From: Pelomyxa schiedti
Taxonomy: Eukaryota; Evosea; Pelobiontida; Pelomyxidae
DNA: 64,000 nucleotides
Assembly: GCA_020536535.1 (NCBI GenBank)
Contig: JAHLWZ010000803.1
Location: forward strand, 1 to 64,000
Reading direction: 5' to 3'
Shown in pieces: positions 20,900 through 31,011 of the stretch (its first letter is position 1; each line of letters begins with the position of its first letter). The position numbers and the translations under genes were made by a program. The notes under the pieces are model-generated. The model saw only the letters and a list, made by a program, of their open reading frames with translations. It did no database searches and was not told where the DNA came from.

Positions 20900-22383
20900 T
20901 TAGAATCCAAGGGCGGCGTGGAGGCGCTCGGCAACAACGTCGATGTACCTCTCAGTTGTGACCCAGTCGGTGTCAAGAAGCCTGTCAACTGTGCCCCTGA
21001 TGCAGAGTGCCAAGTCCTTGGTCATGACCCCGCTCTCGATAACGTCGACGCAAATCTTCTCCAGCACCGAGCAGAAGTTGGTGAGCGGCGCGTTGCTGTC
21101 GAGCTTGGCGCGGTGGGCAAGGCCCCTGGTCCAGGCGAAGATGGAAGCCACGGAGTTGGTGCTTGTGGGCTTGCCCTGCTGCCACATTCGGTAGTGGCGC
21201 GTGACTGTGCCGTGGGCTGCCTCGGCCTCGATGGTGCGGCCGTCGGGGCACACTAGAACGCTGGTCATGAGGCCGAGGGAGCCGTAGCCTTGGGCTACGC
21301 AGTCGGACTGGACGTCGCCGTCGTAGTTCTTGCAGGCCCAGATATAGCCACCATCAGACTGTATTGGGGAAAGGAAGGATTAGCGGGGAAGATAGGAGAT
21401 TGGGTTGTTGGTAGGGGGTTTACCTTGAGCATGTAGGCAACCATGTCGTCTATAAGTCTGTGCTCGTAGGTGATGCCAGCGGCCTTGAACTGAGGGGCGA
21501 ACTCGGTGTCGAAGACCTGTTGGAAGATATTCTTGAAGCGGCCATCGTACTGTTTCAGGATGGTGTTCTTGGTAGTGAAGTAAAGGGGTTGTCTCTTGGC
21601 AATGGCAAGGTTCATGCAAGTGCGGGCGAAGTCGAAGATGGACTCATCAGTGTTGAACATGCCAAGGGTGATTCCTAAAGGAAATTAGTGCGTTGGAAGA
21701 CAAGAGAGAAACGCAGTAACCTGGGCCAGCGAATTTGTTGATTTGGACGACTTTGCTTGTGCCATCGTCGCCAGTGAAGACAAGCTCAACTTTGCCGGCG
21801 CTAGGGACAACGATTTCAGATGCCTAGCACGCGAGTAAGACTAAAATGTGGAGGTTATTTTTGCATACCTTGTATTGATCGGCGTGTGCGTGCCTGCCAA
21901 TGATGATTGGCTTGGTCCATCCGGGAACAAGGCGAGGAACGTTCTTGCAAATAATTGGCTCACGGAAAACTGTTCCACCTGCACAAATTCGTAAGGGATA
22001 TAGTCCAACAAAGTAAGTAGAATTAAGTTTACGTAAAGCAAGTAACGCAACATACCCAAAATGTTCCTGATTGTGCCATTTGGGCTTTTCCACATTTCCT
22101 TGAGGCCGAATTCCTTGACGCGGGCCTCGTCAGGTGTGATGGTAGCGCACTTGATGCCTACATTGCAGGCCTTTATTGCGCGAGCGCACTCTACGGTGAC
22201 TTGATCGTTTGTGGCGTCACGGTTTTGGATCGAAAGATCGAAGTACTGGATGGGAATGTCGAGGAAGGGGACGATGAGTTTCTGCTTGATCTGGGCCCAG
22301 ATGATGCGGGTCATTTCATCGCCGTCCATCTCAACGACCGGATTCGCGACATGGATCTTGGTTGCGGGGGTGGTTGCTGCCAT
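20900..22383 (-). CDS. NADP-dependent isocitrate dehydrogenase (probably cytosolic)
   Basis: Oxidatively decarboxylates isocitrate to 2-oxoglutarate and makes NADPH. Start at 22383 ([20 protein letters not shown]), then [156 protein letters not shown] and [20 protein letters not shown]. All substrate and NADP-loop motifs of the eukaryotic homodimeric enzyme are present. Length fits (about 410 residues). There is no mitochondrial leader and the C-terminus (LHAALGF) is not a peroxisomal SKL signal, so a cytosolic location is inferred. About five short introns split the gene. Confidence 0.95.
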
Positions 22384-22865
22384 TTGCTCGCGCTTGTTGT
22401 TGTTCTTTAATAACAAAAAAAGAAAAATATTTTTCTGTGTGGCGTGTGATGAAACGCTTAAATAGAGCTTAGTGGAACTGGCTTCGGCGGAATAGCGAAC
22501 AGTTTTTTTGTGGAAGCGAGTCTAGAAGCAGAGTTTGATCTTGTTGTTTTGGCGACTTTCCCCTTTGTTTTCACGCCTGGGCTCAGATCTCCCCTCCAGC
22601 AGAGAGCAGCAGAGACTGAGAACAGCTCATTCCTCCACTCCGTGGGGAATCATCTGTTGTTTGTTTGGAGTTTCTCCATCACATGTCTTACAACACCATC
22701 AGCGACGGACTGCTGGAATGAGTCGCTTCCTACAACTAGACTGTCTAATATTACTCAGAAGGAAATGCTGTTCAATCCAAACCGCTTGGAATCAGATCCC
22801 TGCAGCAACCCACAATCTTCTCTGATCCTTCTTAGTGGTTTAAAAGATTGTCACGTAGGACTGTT
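22384..22865. promoter_or_regulatory. Intergenic region upstream of IDH
   Basis: About 480 bp between the IDH start and the stop of the upstream minus-strand gene. A plus-strand frame is open from 22510 through much of it, but it is low complexity and overlaps the 3' exon of the phosphatase-like gene, so I treat it as a shadow. A TGTTGTTTGTTTGG stretch is the only notable composition feature. Likely IDH promoter and 5' UTR plus the neighbour's 3' UTR. Confidence 0.35.
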
Positions 22866-24926
22866 TTATTTACGTGCTCTTTTCCTTCTGGGTTTTTTTG
22901 CAACTGGTTGTTGCATTATTGGCTGCTGGGGGACTGTAGTGGTGGGAAGTAATTGTGGTGGGTTGAGTGAATTATGTGGATTTTGCACTTGTGGGCTGTT
23001 TGTGTTATTGTGGGGGATCCCGTTCTTCTTTGTGGTATCCTGTTGCTGTTTCGCTTTCTTAGACTTGCTGGGACATAGAACTGCGGTGTCAGATAAATTG
23101 AGAGCCGGAAACTTAAGTTTGGAATGTAGCTCTGGTTGAATAATTCGCCTATCTATCCACATTGAGAATTGCTTTGCAGCTTCGTCAGGACCGCCTAGAA
23201 GAGTTAGTACACTGTATCAAGTAAGGGAAGGATGGTACGCGAAACAGAGTCGGAAAGAAGTGATTCATTTAATGTGGCTAACTTCTGAGCACACTCTTCG
23301 GGATCGTGCAACAGAGACTCAAAGGCCGCAAAAACAGAATCAGCTGCTGGTGGAAGACTGATTTTGTTAAAACAATTGCGTTTAAGTGTTAAAAAGTACC
23401 GAGTAAAAGCTGAGAGGTAATTTTTGGATTCGAGGAACCTCAGCTCTGCCATTAAGCTTTTGAAGTGTGCATCGTCAAAGAAAACTCCACTCTTCTTTTC
23501 GAACCTGTGAAAAATAAGGCAGGTACATATTGTATTTCTTCCCACGCATGGTGTTTTACTCATGCATAAGCTCTGAAAATCCCCTGAGTTTCAAGCCATG
23601 GAGGATACACAAATCCAACTGCCGCTGTTGTTCCCTTGAATGCACCGGCGCCGGAACCAGGGCGGCTGCAGGTTCGGCACCCCAAGTTTGTGGTGGAGGT
23701 GAAGGGGAAGGAATTTCTGTTTGTGGAGTTGCAGGAGTAGGAATTTCTGGTAGTGGAGGTGTGAAAGTAGGTGGTGGGTACGGAGTGCTACTGCCTATAC
23801 ATGGGACTGCCCTCAACTGATTAACCCTCGTCCTCAACTTCTCAGCCAAGCTATCCATATACAGCTCCTCTTCTTCCGGGGGGTTGGACGAGACGAAAGT
23901 CCTTATGGTGAACAGCTCCGAATTGGCATCCGTGACGATTTTGGAAGGTGTATCATCGACAAAGATGATATGAGCATTGGGGTGAACAAGCATGTTCCTA
24001 CGGCTGAAGTACTTACGGAGGTCGCTTGTGTCTTTGTGCGCGTAAGGAGCCCGCGTGGCCAGAGGAGCACTCGAGCAACCAGGGGACAGAGACGGAAGAG
24101 CATTCACTCTGGAGTTGTTACGGGCGCAAATTGCACCATCAATGATAGCAGCGCAGTACTCTTTTCTCAATCCAGGAAGCATCATGTCAAGAACCTCAAC
24201 AAAGAAGTTCCTAAACGCATGCGCCCTGCTCGTCCATATCACACTACACACTCTCCCCTGCTGCTGCGGTTGCATTTGTAATTTCTGCGATTGCGATTGT
24301 GCTTGTGCCTGTGACTCCCGCGCTCCCCCGCCCTCCCCCTCCTCTGTGCCCAATGGAAGCAATCCAGGCTGGGCGTCCGGCAGGGGCCGCCTTATGGGAA
24401 GCGCGGCGGGGCCCGGGGCGAGCGGCGGGAGGGTCTCGTCCTGCACGACGCAGTTGAAGAGGCGCTGGACGCCGGGCCGCGCGGTGATGCGGACGCCCTG
24501 GGGGCTCACGGCCGTGCGGGTGCCGGGGCGCGGCGGCGGGGCGTAGCGGCCCGACCCCTTCTTCGAGGCCTCCACCAGCACCCCGTTGATGTCGAACACC
24601 ACCACCACCGTAGCCGGCGTCGTCGGCGTGGTCGCCGCGTCAACGGCGGCGGCGGCTGCTGCTGCTGCTGCGCCCGAGGCCGACGGCGGCGGCGACGCCG
24701 CGACGCGTGATGTTGTAGTAGTTGTAGTAGTAGAGGTGGGCGTGGATGTCGACGATGGGAGGGGGGCGACGGGAGAGGCGAGGGCCTGGGGCTTGGGCCG
24801 CTCCTCGGTGCCGAGGTCGACGGCCTCGCTGTCGGTCGACGGTGGGAGGGGAGACGGCCGTGGGACGGGGACGGCGGCGGGCGGCGAGACCTGTGCCGCC
24901 TTTGGGGTGGATGTACGGGACCGCAT
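22866..24926 (-). CDS. HAD-superfamily NIF/FCP1-like phosphatase homologue with altered motif 1
   Basis: Start at 24926 (MRSRTSTPKAAQVSPPAAVP), then a Pro/Ser/Thr/Ala-rich head of about 100 residues. HAD motif 1 reads VVVVFDINGVLVEAS: the nucleophile Asp is kept but the second Asp of DxDxT is Asn. GVRITARPGVQRLFNCVV, VCSVIWTSRAHAFRNFFVEV and, near the end of the fold, HIIFVDDTPSKI (motif III/IV) follow. A large Pro/Gln insertion lies between. C-terminal exons add VFFDDAHFKSLMAELRFLES, FAAFESLLHDPEECAQKLA, and a Lys/Arg-rich end (AKKPRRKRARK), a likely nuclear signal. The coding GC of exon 1 is much higher than its neighbours. The family normally dephosphorylates the RNA polymerase II CTD or other phosphoproteins; activity here is uncertain. 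Confidence 0.72.
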
Positions 24927-24978
24927 CGGCTCGGAATTAATCAGATTTGATTGCGTGTGCAACTGCAATGAGAATTAG
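24858..24978. repeat. Left copy of a 121-bp duplication flanking an assembly gap
   Basis: The 121 bases ending at the gap are identical, by eye, to 25079-25199 on the other side. They contain the first codons of the HAD/NIF-like gene. The most economical explanation is two contigs whose overlapping ends were not merged. Confidence 0.9.
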
Positions 24979-25078
24979 NNNNNNNNNNNNNNNNNNNNNN
25001 NNNNNNNNNNNNNNNNNNNNNNNNNNNNNNNNNNNNNNNNNNNNNNNNNNNNNNNNNNNNNNNNNNNNNNNNNNNNNN
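24979..25078. other. Assembly gap (100 N)
   Basis: Exactly 100 undetermined bases, the conventional placeholder for a gap of unknown size. Because its flanks are the same 121-bp sequence, it probably has no real content. Translated frames that cross it are artefacts. Confidence 0.97.
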
Positions 25079-25199
25079 CCGTGGGACGGGGACGGCGGCG
25101 GGCGGCGAGACCTGTGCCGCCTTTGGGGTGGATGTACGGGACCGCATCGGCTCGGAATTAATCAGATTTGATTGCGTGTGCAACTGCAATGAGAATTAG
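25079..25199. repeat. Right copy of the 121-bp duplication flanking the gap
   Basis: Same sequence as 24858-24978, including a second copy of the start region of the HAD/NIF-like gene. It should not be annotated as a separate gene fragment. The true sequence probably continues from 24978 directly to 25200. Confidence 0.9.
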
Positions 25200-25860
25200 G
25201 AGTAGAGTACTCATACCAAACAGTTGTCTGAGCATGGGTGTTGTAGTGAACTGCTGTCATGTTGAAACCCACTACATGAGTCTTCGTGCAATCTGTGATC
25301 AACTCTGCCAAGGGTTTTTCCTCTGTCCCTCCACGGATTCCCCACCCAAACTCCAACAACCACTACTGACTACACCCGTTGTGTTCCCTTTCATGGTGGG
25401 CCACCATGCCCATCATCGAGGAGGCACGGCTGAATGGGAACCTCATGATCATCACTGGGAGAGACAAATCCCCGGTATCTGCCTGTGGACCACAACTACC
25501 AGCAGCTGCCAATCATCAGCACCACTGCAACCAATAATAATTAGACTTCCACCACACGGCCAACCCATGTGCTTCCAGCAGCAGTGTTGATATCGGCACC
25601 CTTCAATTCCCTAAGGTTGCTATCAAGGTCTTCTCCACCCCCCTTCTGTACTGTGCAACTGAAGCCACTAAGGCACAAATAACGATTTTCCGGTTTTTTT
25701 TTTAGACGACTGATTGCTGTTCGGTCTCGCTGTTTATCTTGTTGATCCGGACATTTTTCCTGTGTCACTGCAAAAAGAAAAAGCTACCTGATATCACCGG
25801 ATACAGAAGAACTTGGCTTTTCTCATCTCGCTCCATTTCACTTCTGCATGATGCTTTAAG
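25200..25860. other. Unassigned region next to the gap, with short open frames on both strands
   Basis: Several frames look partly protein-like. On the minus strand one runs from 25359 (MLEFGWGIRGGTEEKPLAEL) and one ends at 25541 (LKGADINTAAGSTWVGRVVE). On the plus strand one runs through 25380-25590 (His/Thr-rich). None joins into a gene I can support, and frames switch in a way that suggests sequence errors or decay. It probably includes the 5' UTR of the HAD-like gene. Confidence 0.3.
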
Positions 25861-25861
25861 A

Positions 25862-26210
25862 TGTACGAACGACAAGGCGATGGCGTTACATTTGACCCTG
25901 AACAAGCCATGTACTCTCCAGCATTTAGTAAACTTGCATATTACAAGGAGTTGATTTGGCTGTTCAGAAATTCACTCCTGAATAAGGCCGCTCGCTGGAG
26001 ATCATCAAGCATTAGTTGAGCTCAGTACCTATTACAGCACGGAAAACGGTTTCCTGTTGACATGGCTCGCGTGGTGCTTGGAATTGGTGCTTCACGTGAC
26101 CAAAAGATGTTATCAAGGCTTATCAATTTTTTGTGAGGGCTGCTTGTGCTGGCATGAAAAGGCTTTTCTCTCTTGGGGTCTTGCTTGAATGCGTTTAAGG
26201 AGTTTAAAGC
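25862..26210 (+). pseudogene. Frameshifted Sel1-like repeat fragment
   Basis: Pieces of Sel1/TPR-type repeats appear in order but in different frames: QGDGVTFDPEQAM, then KELIWLFRNSLLNKAA, then GDHQALVELSTYYSTENG, then FPVDMARVVLGIGAS, then PKDVIKAYQFFVRAACAGMK with RLFSLGVLLEC. Sel1 repeats follow the pattern A..LG..Y..G.GV..D..KA...F..AA..G, which these match when read across frames. At least three 1- or 2-base shifts are needed and no GT-AG introns account for them. Either this is a decayed gene or the sequence near the contig end has indel errors. I could not locate an intact start or end. Confidence 0.5.
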
Positions 26211-26513
26211 ACACGTACCATGACAAACAAAAGTTCTCTTCTCTGTTTTTACCTCAAAAAAAAAACACAAAAGTTCATTCTCGTTTTGATCCTCGTTCTT
26301 GTAATAATCCATCTTCGATGGAAGGATCGAAACGTCGATGGACTCGTCTTCCTATAATACGGCCGATAGAACCTTCCATCCAAAAGATGGTGCTTCCCAC
26401 CCGCGAAAGGCGCCCAAAGAAACAACAACGAACAAAAAATAAAAAAAGCATAAAACAAACGCCACCCTCGGCCTCCTCCTCTGTCGTGGTACAGTTTTAC
26501 ATCACATAGTGAC

Positions 26514-28379
26514 ATGGCTACCTCTTCTTCGTTCTCCAGCGACGTGCTGGCCAACTCCACCAATTCGTCGTCCTCGTCGGTCGAACTGGTCATCACACCA
26601 GGAGACACAGCCATCGTGTTGCTCTCTGCGGCCCTCGTGTGTTTGATGACTCCTGGCTTGGCTTTTTTCTACGGAGGTCTGGTGCGCAGAAAGAACGTTC
26701 TCAACATCATGTTGCAGAACTTTATTAGTATGGGCTTGGTTACAAGTATGTTTCCGTTTCGTTTTTTTTTGGTTCCGGTGGCGGGTGGTTTTTTTTCGGA
26801 GCAGCGTTTCTAAAATTTGTGTTTGCAAGCAATTTGGTACTTGGGAGGATTCAGCTTGGCTTTCGGTGACAGCAAAGGCGGAGTGATAGGAAACCTGGAA
26901 TACTTTGGCCTTCTCAAAGTAGGAATGACGCCAAACCCTGACTATGGACCCACGATTCCTTTCCTGGCTTTCTTCGTGTTCCAGGTAGGATCATCTCTGC
27001 TTCTGGTTTAAACTTACCTGGAATTAGGAAATGTTCGCAATTATCACACCAGCACTTATTACTGGTGCTATTGCAGAACGTGTCACTTTCTCTGCTTGGA
27101 CAATCTTCATGGCTCTCTGGTCAATTTTGGTCTATATTCCAGGTCAGAGAGAACTGTTGCTCCTAATAGTCATTAGTAACTCTGTTTTCAGTTTGCCACT
27201 GGGTGTGGGGCTATGGATTTTTGGCTGATCTGGGAGTCAAAGATTTCGCCGGAGGCCTTGTTGTGCACTGCACTGCAGGAATGAGTGCGCTTGCTGGTGT
27301 ACTAGTTATTGGCCGCAGAAAAATTGTTGGCGAAAGTGGGCCACACAACGTTGCTTATGTAGCCCTTGGAACTGGACTACTATGGTTTGGGTGGTTTGGT
27401 TTCAATGGTGGTTCTGCCCTTGCTGCGAACGGCGATGCTGCAATGGTACGTTCGCATTCGCATCTGAATTTGCACTTACAACTGCACAGGCATGGGTGAC
27501 AACTGACGTGGCCGGTTCTTCTGCTATGATGGTGTGGGTCGTGCTGGATCTTATCAAGAGTAAGAAGCCAAGTATGGTGGGTATGCTCACAGGTGGAGTT
27601 GCTGGACTGGCAACGGTAACGCCATGTGCTGGATGTAAGTGCTGTATTCAGATTTTTCGCCTTTGATAAACTTGTTACCAGTTATCCGCCCTTGGGCTGG
27701 CTTTGTGATAGGATTGATGGCCTCCCTTATTTCTTATGGTGCCGTTATTGTAAAGACAAGAGTTGGATGGGATGATGCACTTGGTAAGACAAAATTGGTA
27801 TTTTTGTACTAGTATTAATTCTCGTTAGATGTATGGGCATGCCACGGTGTTGGAGGAATCATGGGAAGCATTCTCCTTGGTGTATTTGCCCAAAAGGAAG
27901 TCAATGGAGTGTCAGGCCTTATCGAAGGAGATGGCTACCAATTCGGGATTCAGATAGCCGCAGCATGTATTATTGGAGCTTGGTCCGTTCTTGTCACAGT
28001 TGTATTGCTGCTCGTTATCAACATAGGAATCAAAATTCGAGTGTCCGAGGATGTGGAGATGGTTGGCTTGGATATTCTCACAACTGCCGATCACGGTGCC
28101 TACGATTATGACAGAGAGGGAGGCTCGCTGGGAGACATAGGTACTTCTGTCAAAGATCCTGTTGGATCAGCTTCAGCTGTGATGGGAACCACAAAGGATG
28201 GCGTTGTTTCAGATGCTTCTAGTGGAACTGAGCTACTTCCGACTCATACAGATGCTGGCAGTGACGAGGAGAACAAAAAGAAAGGAAAGAAGGAGGGAGA
28301 CGATAGAAAAGGCAAAGCAAAGAAGTCGAAGGATAAGTCTTCCTCGAGTGAAAAGCACAAAAAGGAGAGGCATCACTGA
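26514..28379 (+). CDS. Ammonium transporter (AMT/Rh superfamily)
   Basis: Integral membrane channel/transporter for ammonium, 11 membrane helices. Start at 26514 ([20 protein letters not shown]). Hallmarks: [20 protein letters not shown] then [57 protein letters not shown] (first twin His), [57 protein letters not shown] and [20 protein letters not shown] (second twin His). At least five introns of 50-70 bp are present. The cytosolic C-terminus is long, with an acidic/Ser region then a Lys-rich end ([20 protein letters not shown]) and terminal KHKKERHH, longer and more basic than usual. The transported substrate is not in doubt at family level. Confidence 0.93.
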
Positions 28380-28575
28380 TCCTGTAAAAAATTATTGATA
28401 TTTTTCTGCCAAAACCAGAAAAACAAATAATAAACAAAATTTTAAATTTTAGACATTGCCACCCATTTAATAAGGATTTCCTAAGGTCTTGGTGCTTTGG
28501 GCTTTTTTTGTCGGGCACGCAGTAAGAGGAAAAATCAAATCGGACAATAAAAGAAAAATAAAAAAAAACCTTTAC

Positions 28576-29421
28576 ATGGAACGTGAGTGGAGTGCGGACA
28601 TATTGTCCCAGGATGACCCCATCGACCCTTGGATCGTAGAGGGTCTCACTCTAAACGCTGTTGCCTTTCCGATGTCGTTTCTCTTCGCCTTTCACCTGGG
28701 CTTCGTCGGTACGTACGGGTTTTTTTTTTATGCAAAAAAAAGTACTACGAAAAACACGCCAATAAGTGCGTACCCCCAACAGAATCGTTGAGATGCTGCA
28801 TGCCCACGCGGGAAGACAACTCTTGGAAGATCTACGCAGGCCACGTGCTCTCACTTCCCATCAGGTTTTCTTTTATCTCTTTGTTTATTTACTATATTAT
28901 CCCTCGCCTGTCGTGCCAATCAATGTTGGCACCGTTCCCCTGCACCTGGTACCCAAAATCTCACCGTCACTCGCAGATTGGCCCTGGCCGTGATCCTCAT
29001 GGCCGCCGTGCTGCCTTTCTCGTTGATTCACCTCGTCATCATCATCCCTCTCAAATGCCTGTGCAACGCAAACAAGTGCATCAGCCCACACGCAGCCAGT
29101 GATTCCTTCCCAAGAAAGGAGAAACTAAACAGCCCCAGTTGCAAACCAAGCTGCTGCACTTGGAGCACTCTGGCATTCTCAAAGGAACAGGAGAACAGAG
29201 CACCAGTTTTCGGGTATTTCTCCCCATTTGTGCCGCAAGCTCCTCCATTCCATTCCGTTCCGTTCAGTCCGAATTGTAACATCTTTGTACTGTGCAGATG
29301 CAAACACTTGATGCAATTACTGTGCTGTACTGTAGTTATAGGGAACAAGCCATATGCTGCATGCCCTGTTTGTTGTGCACCAAAGCGCAAGTTCTCACCT
29401 TCAATCATGATGCATGTGTGA
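28576..29421 (+). CDS. Small membrane protein with Cys-rich C-terminus, unknown
   Basis: Start at 28576 (MEREWSADILSQDDPIDPWI), then the hydrophobic segment LNAVAFPMSFLFAFHLGFV. Exons joined by GT-AG introns give DNSWKIYAGHVLSLPIR and a second span RLALAVILMAAVLPFSLIHL. A Cys/Ser/Pro-rich part follows (NANKCISPHAASDSFPRKEK, CKPSCCTWSTLAF). A last intron of about 100 bp (GTATTTC...TGTGCAG) leads to GCKHLMQLLCCTVVIGNKPY, ACPVCCAPKRKFSPS and the stop at 29419-29421. The CxxC pairs suggest a small metal-binding or palmitoylated tail, but no known zinc finger fits. Not assigned to a family. Confidence 0.5.
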
Positions 29422-29545
29422 AGCAAGAGATACTTCATAAATACTCATGGAAGGAAACTTTGTGTAAACTGGAAGGAGTAAAGAAAAAAGGCTTTTTCTA
29501 GAAAGTGTCCGTAGTAAAGCTGTCACAACAAACAAAAAGGGCTCA

Positions 29546-30917
29546 TCACACAAGAGAACCCTTCCCCTCTATGAGAGGTGATGTTGTTTCGAGGTCCGCA
29601 ATATCAACGACCACCATTTCATCCTCTGCAGAAGGCTTTTGAGACAGGTCTATCACTTCCACAAGCTGGGAATCAGACCTGAGGCCATGTTAGAATAGGA
29701 GCCCGTGAATGAATTATACTTTTTTTTTAGCAGTGCCAAATGCTTTCGTACAGTGTAAGCGAAGAACTGGAGAGGATATTGAGTGATGACAAAACTGTTG
29801 GGAAGGAAGTGTACCCAAATAAACAGACAGACCCCCACAATGAACCCAATAACAACGAAAATCAGAATAATAATTAAGATGGCAAGTCCACATCCGTCAC
29901 CATCCGACGAAGAAGAAGAACTTGAGTCAGAGTGAGAGCCCCCTGAAATTGGTGCATGGTAGCTCTACAACAATTCCCTTAGTGGCAATCCCACTAAATA
30001 ATAGAATGTAACTGTAGAGACTGCTGGACTATGTAATACTACAACAGGTGGCTGCCTCCAAAAGAAAAACCACCAAAAAGTGGAACTGGGTGAATGTTAG
30101 GGTAAGGGGATGTAGACCCTTTTTGAAACGTACGATTCAGAATTGTGGTGGTAAGGGTATGTATCGTATGAGTAAGTACGGGGAGGCTCATCATTACAAC
30201 TTGTGAAAACGATTAGCATAAGTTGAGAGTAGATGAAACACGGCACACCAGAACTTACAGATCAATACTGGTAGCCCAATTATTCCAATAAGGAAAAATA
30301 GTGTTCCAAACCCATAGATTATGACCTTGGGCCAGTAGGTGACTGTGGTGGCATCCCATACTACATAAAAAAGATTATCCAGGTCCCCCTGTGAGGTTTT
30401 TCTTAAGTTAAAACCACCTTTCAGATGAAAACAAAATGTGCATACTCGTGAATTGACCCACATCATAAACATCCCCAACAGTGTTACAACCTTGTAGTAA
30501 TAAGAATGGAAAAACATTCTACAGGAGAATTTACTGCGGAAATCGAAAGTAGAAGCACCCCAATATCCCTCAGACATAAAAGTACAAAATGTGAATAAAC
30601 TTTGCACCGATCTCGGCTTTTCCTCCGTAATCTACATGGCAATAATCAATACAATTAAAAAAAAAAAAAAGGGTGTTTGTACTACAAGTATTTAGTGTGA
30701 CAAATATCGCAACGGTAAAAGCTCAAAGGATTGGGACTAACAGCCCTCCACTGGTCCAAGCACTCTCTGTGCACCCACTAATTCACCTTTTTTAAAAAAA
30801 TGAATTGCAAACAAAAGGGAGATTAACCTTGACAGATCCAGAGCAAGAACAAGGAGAGATCAAATTACCGCCTCCTTCGTGGCAGTTACGACACACGGGC
30901 TCCTCCACACTCGTCAT
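29546..30917 (-). CDS. Membrane-associated RING-CH (MARCH-type) E3 ubiquitin ligase
   Basis: Adds ubiquitin to membrane proteins. Exon 1 (from 30917) reads MTSVEEPVCRNCHEGGGNLI, then SPCSCSGSVK. Exon 2 reads WVHRECLDQWRAVSPNPLSF and YRCDICHTKYL. Together these give the C4HC3 RING-CH ligand pattern with the W typical of the domain. Downstream exons carry hydrophobic spans (KVIIYGFGTLFFLIGIIGLP and LAILIIILIFVVIGFIVGV), Tyr/His/Ser-rich linkers and SSSSSSSDGDG. A GTATAA donor near 29,705 leads to an acidic tail (SDSQLVEVIDLSQKPSAEDE) ending at 29546. Internal exon edges at 30,000-30,180 and 30,400-30,560 are approximate. It starts 94 bp from the divergent gene at 31012. Confidence 0.78.
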
Positions 30918-31011
30918 TTTTAACTGTCTTCAATTCTTTTTGCTTTTCAGCAGTTTTTTCCAATGTTTCAATTTGGTTTTGGCCTTTCGAGAAAATTAAT
31001 TTGCCGGCAGA

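Noticed and set aside
16820-22590. AGATCT-containing sequence upstream of PABP, Tra2 and IDH starts as a shared promoter element
   Set aside because: The hexamer is expected about 15 times by chance in 64 kb, occurs in coding regions too, and its distance to starts varies from 45 to 200 bp.
22510-23139. 209-codon plus-strand frame opposite the 3' exons of the HAD/NIF-like gene
   Set aside because: It overlaps conserved minus-strand coding sequence and ends in low-complexity Cys/Leu/Gly. It begins near the IDH 5' region and shows no domain.
24586-25190. Open frames crossing the N gap on both strands
   Set aside because: They include undetermined residues and use the duplicated flank twice, so they are assembly artefacts.
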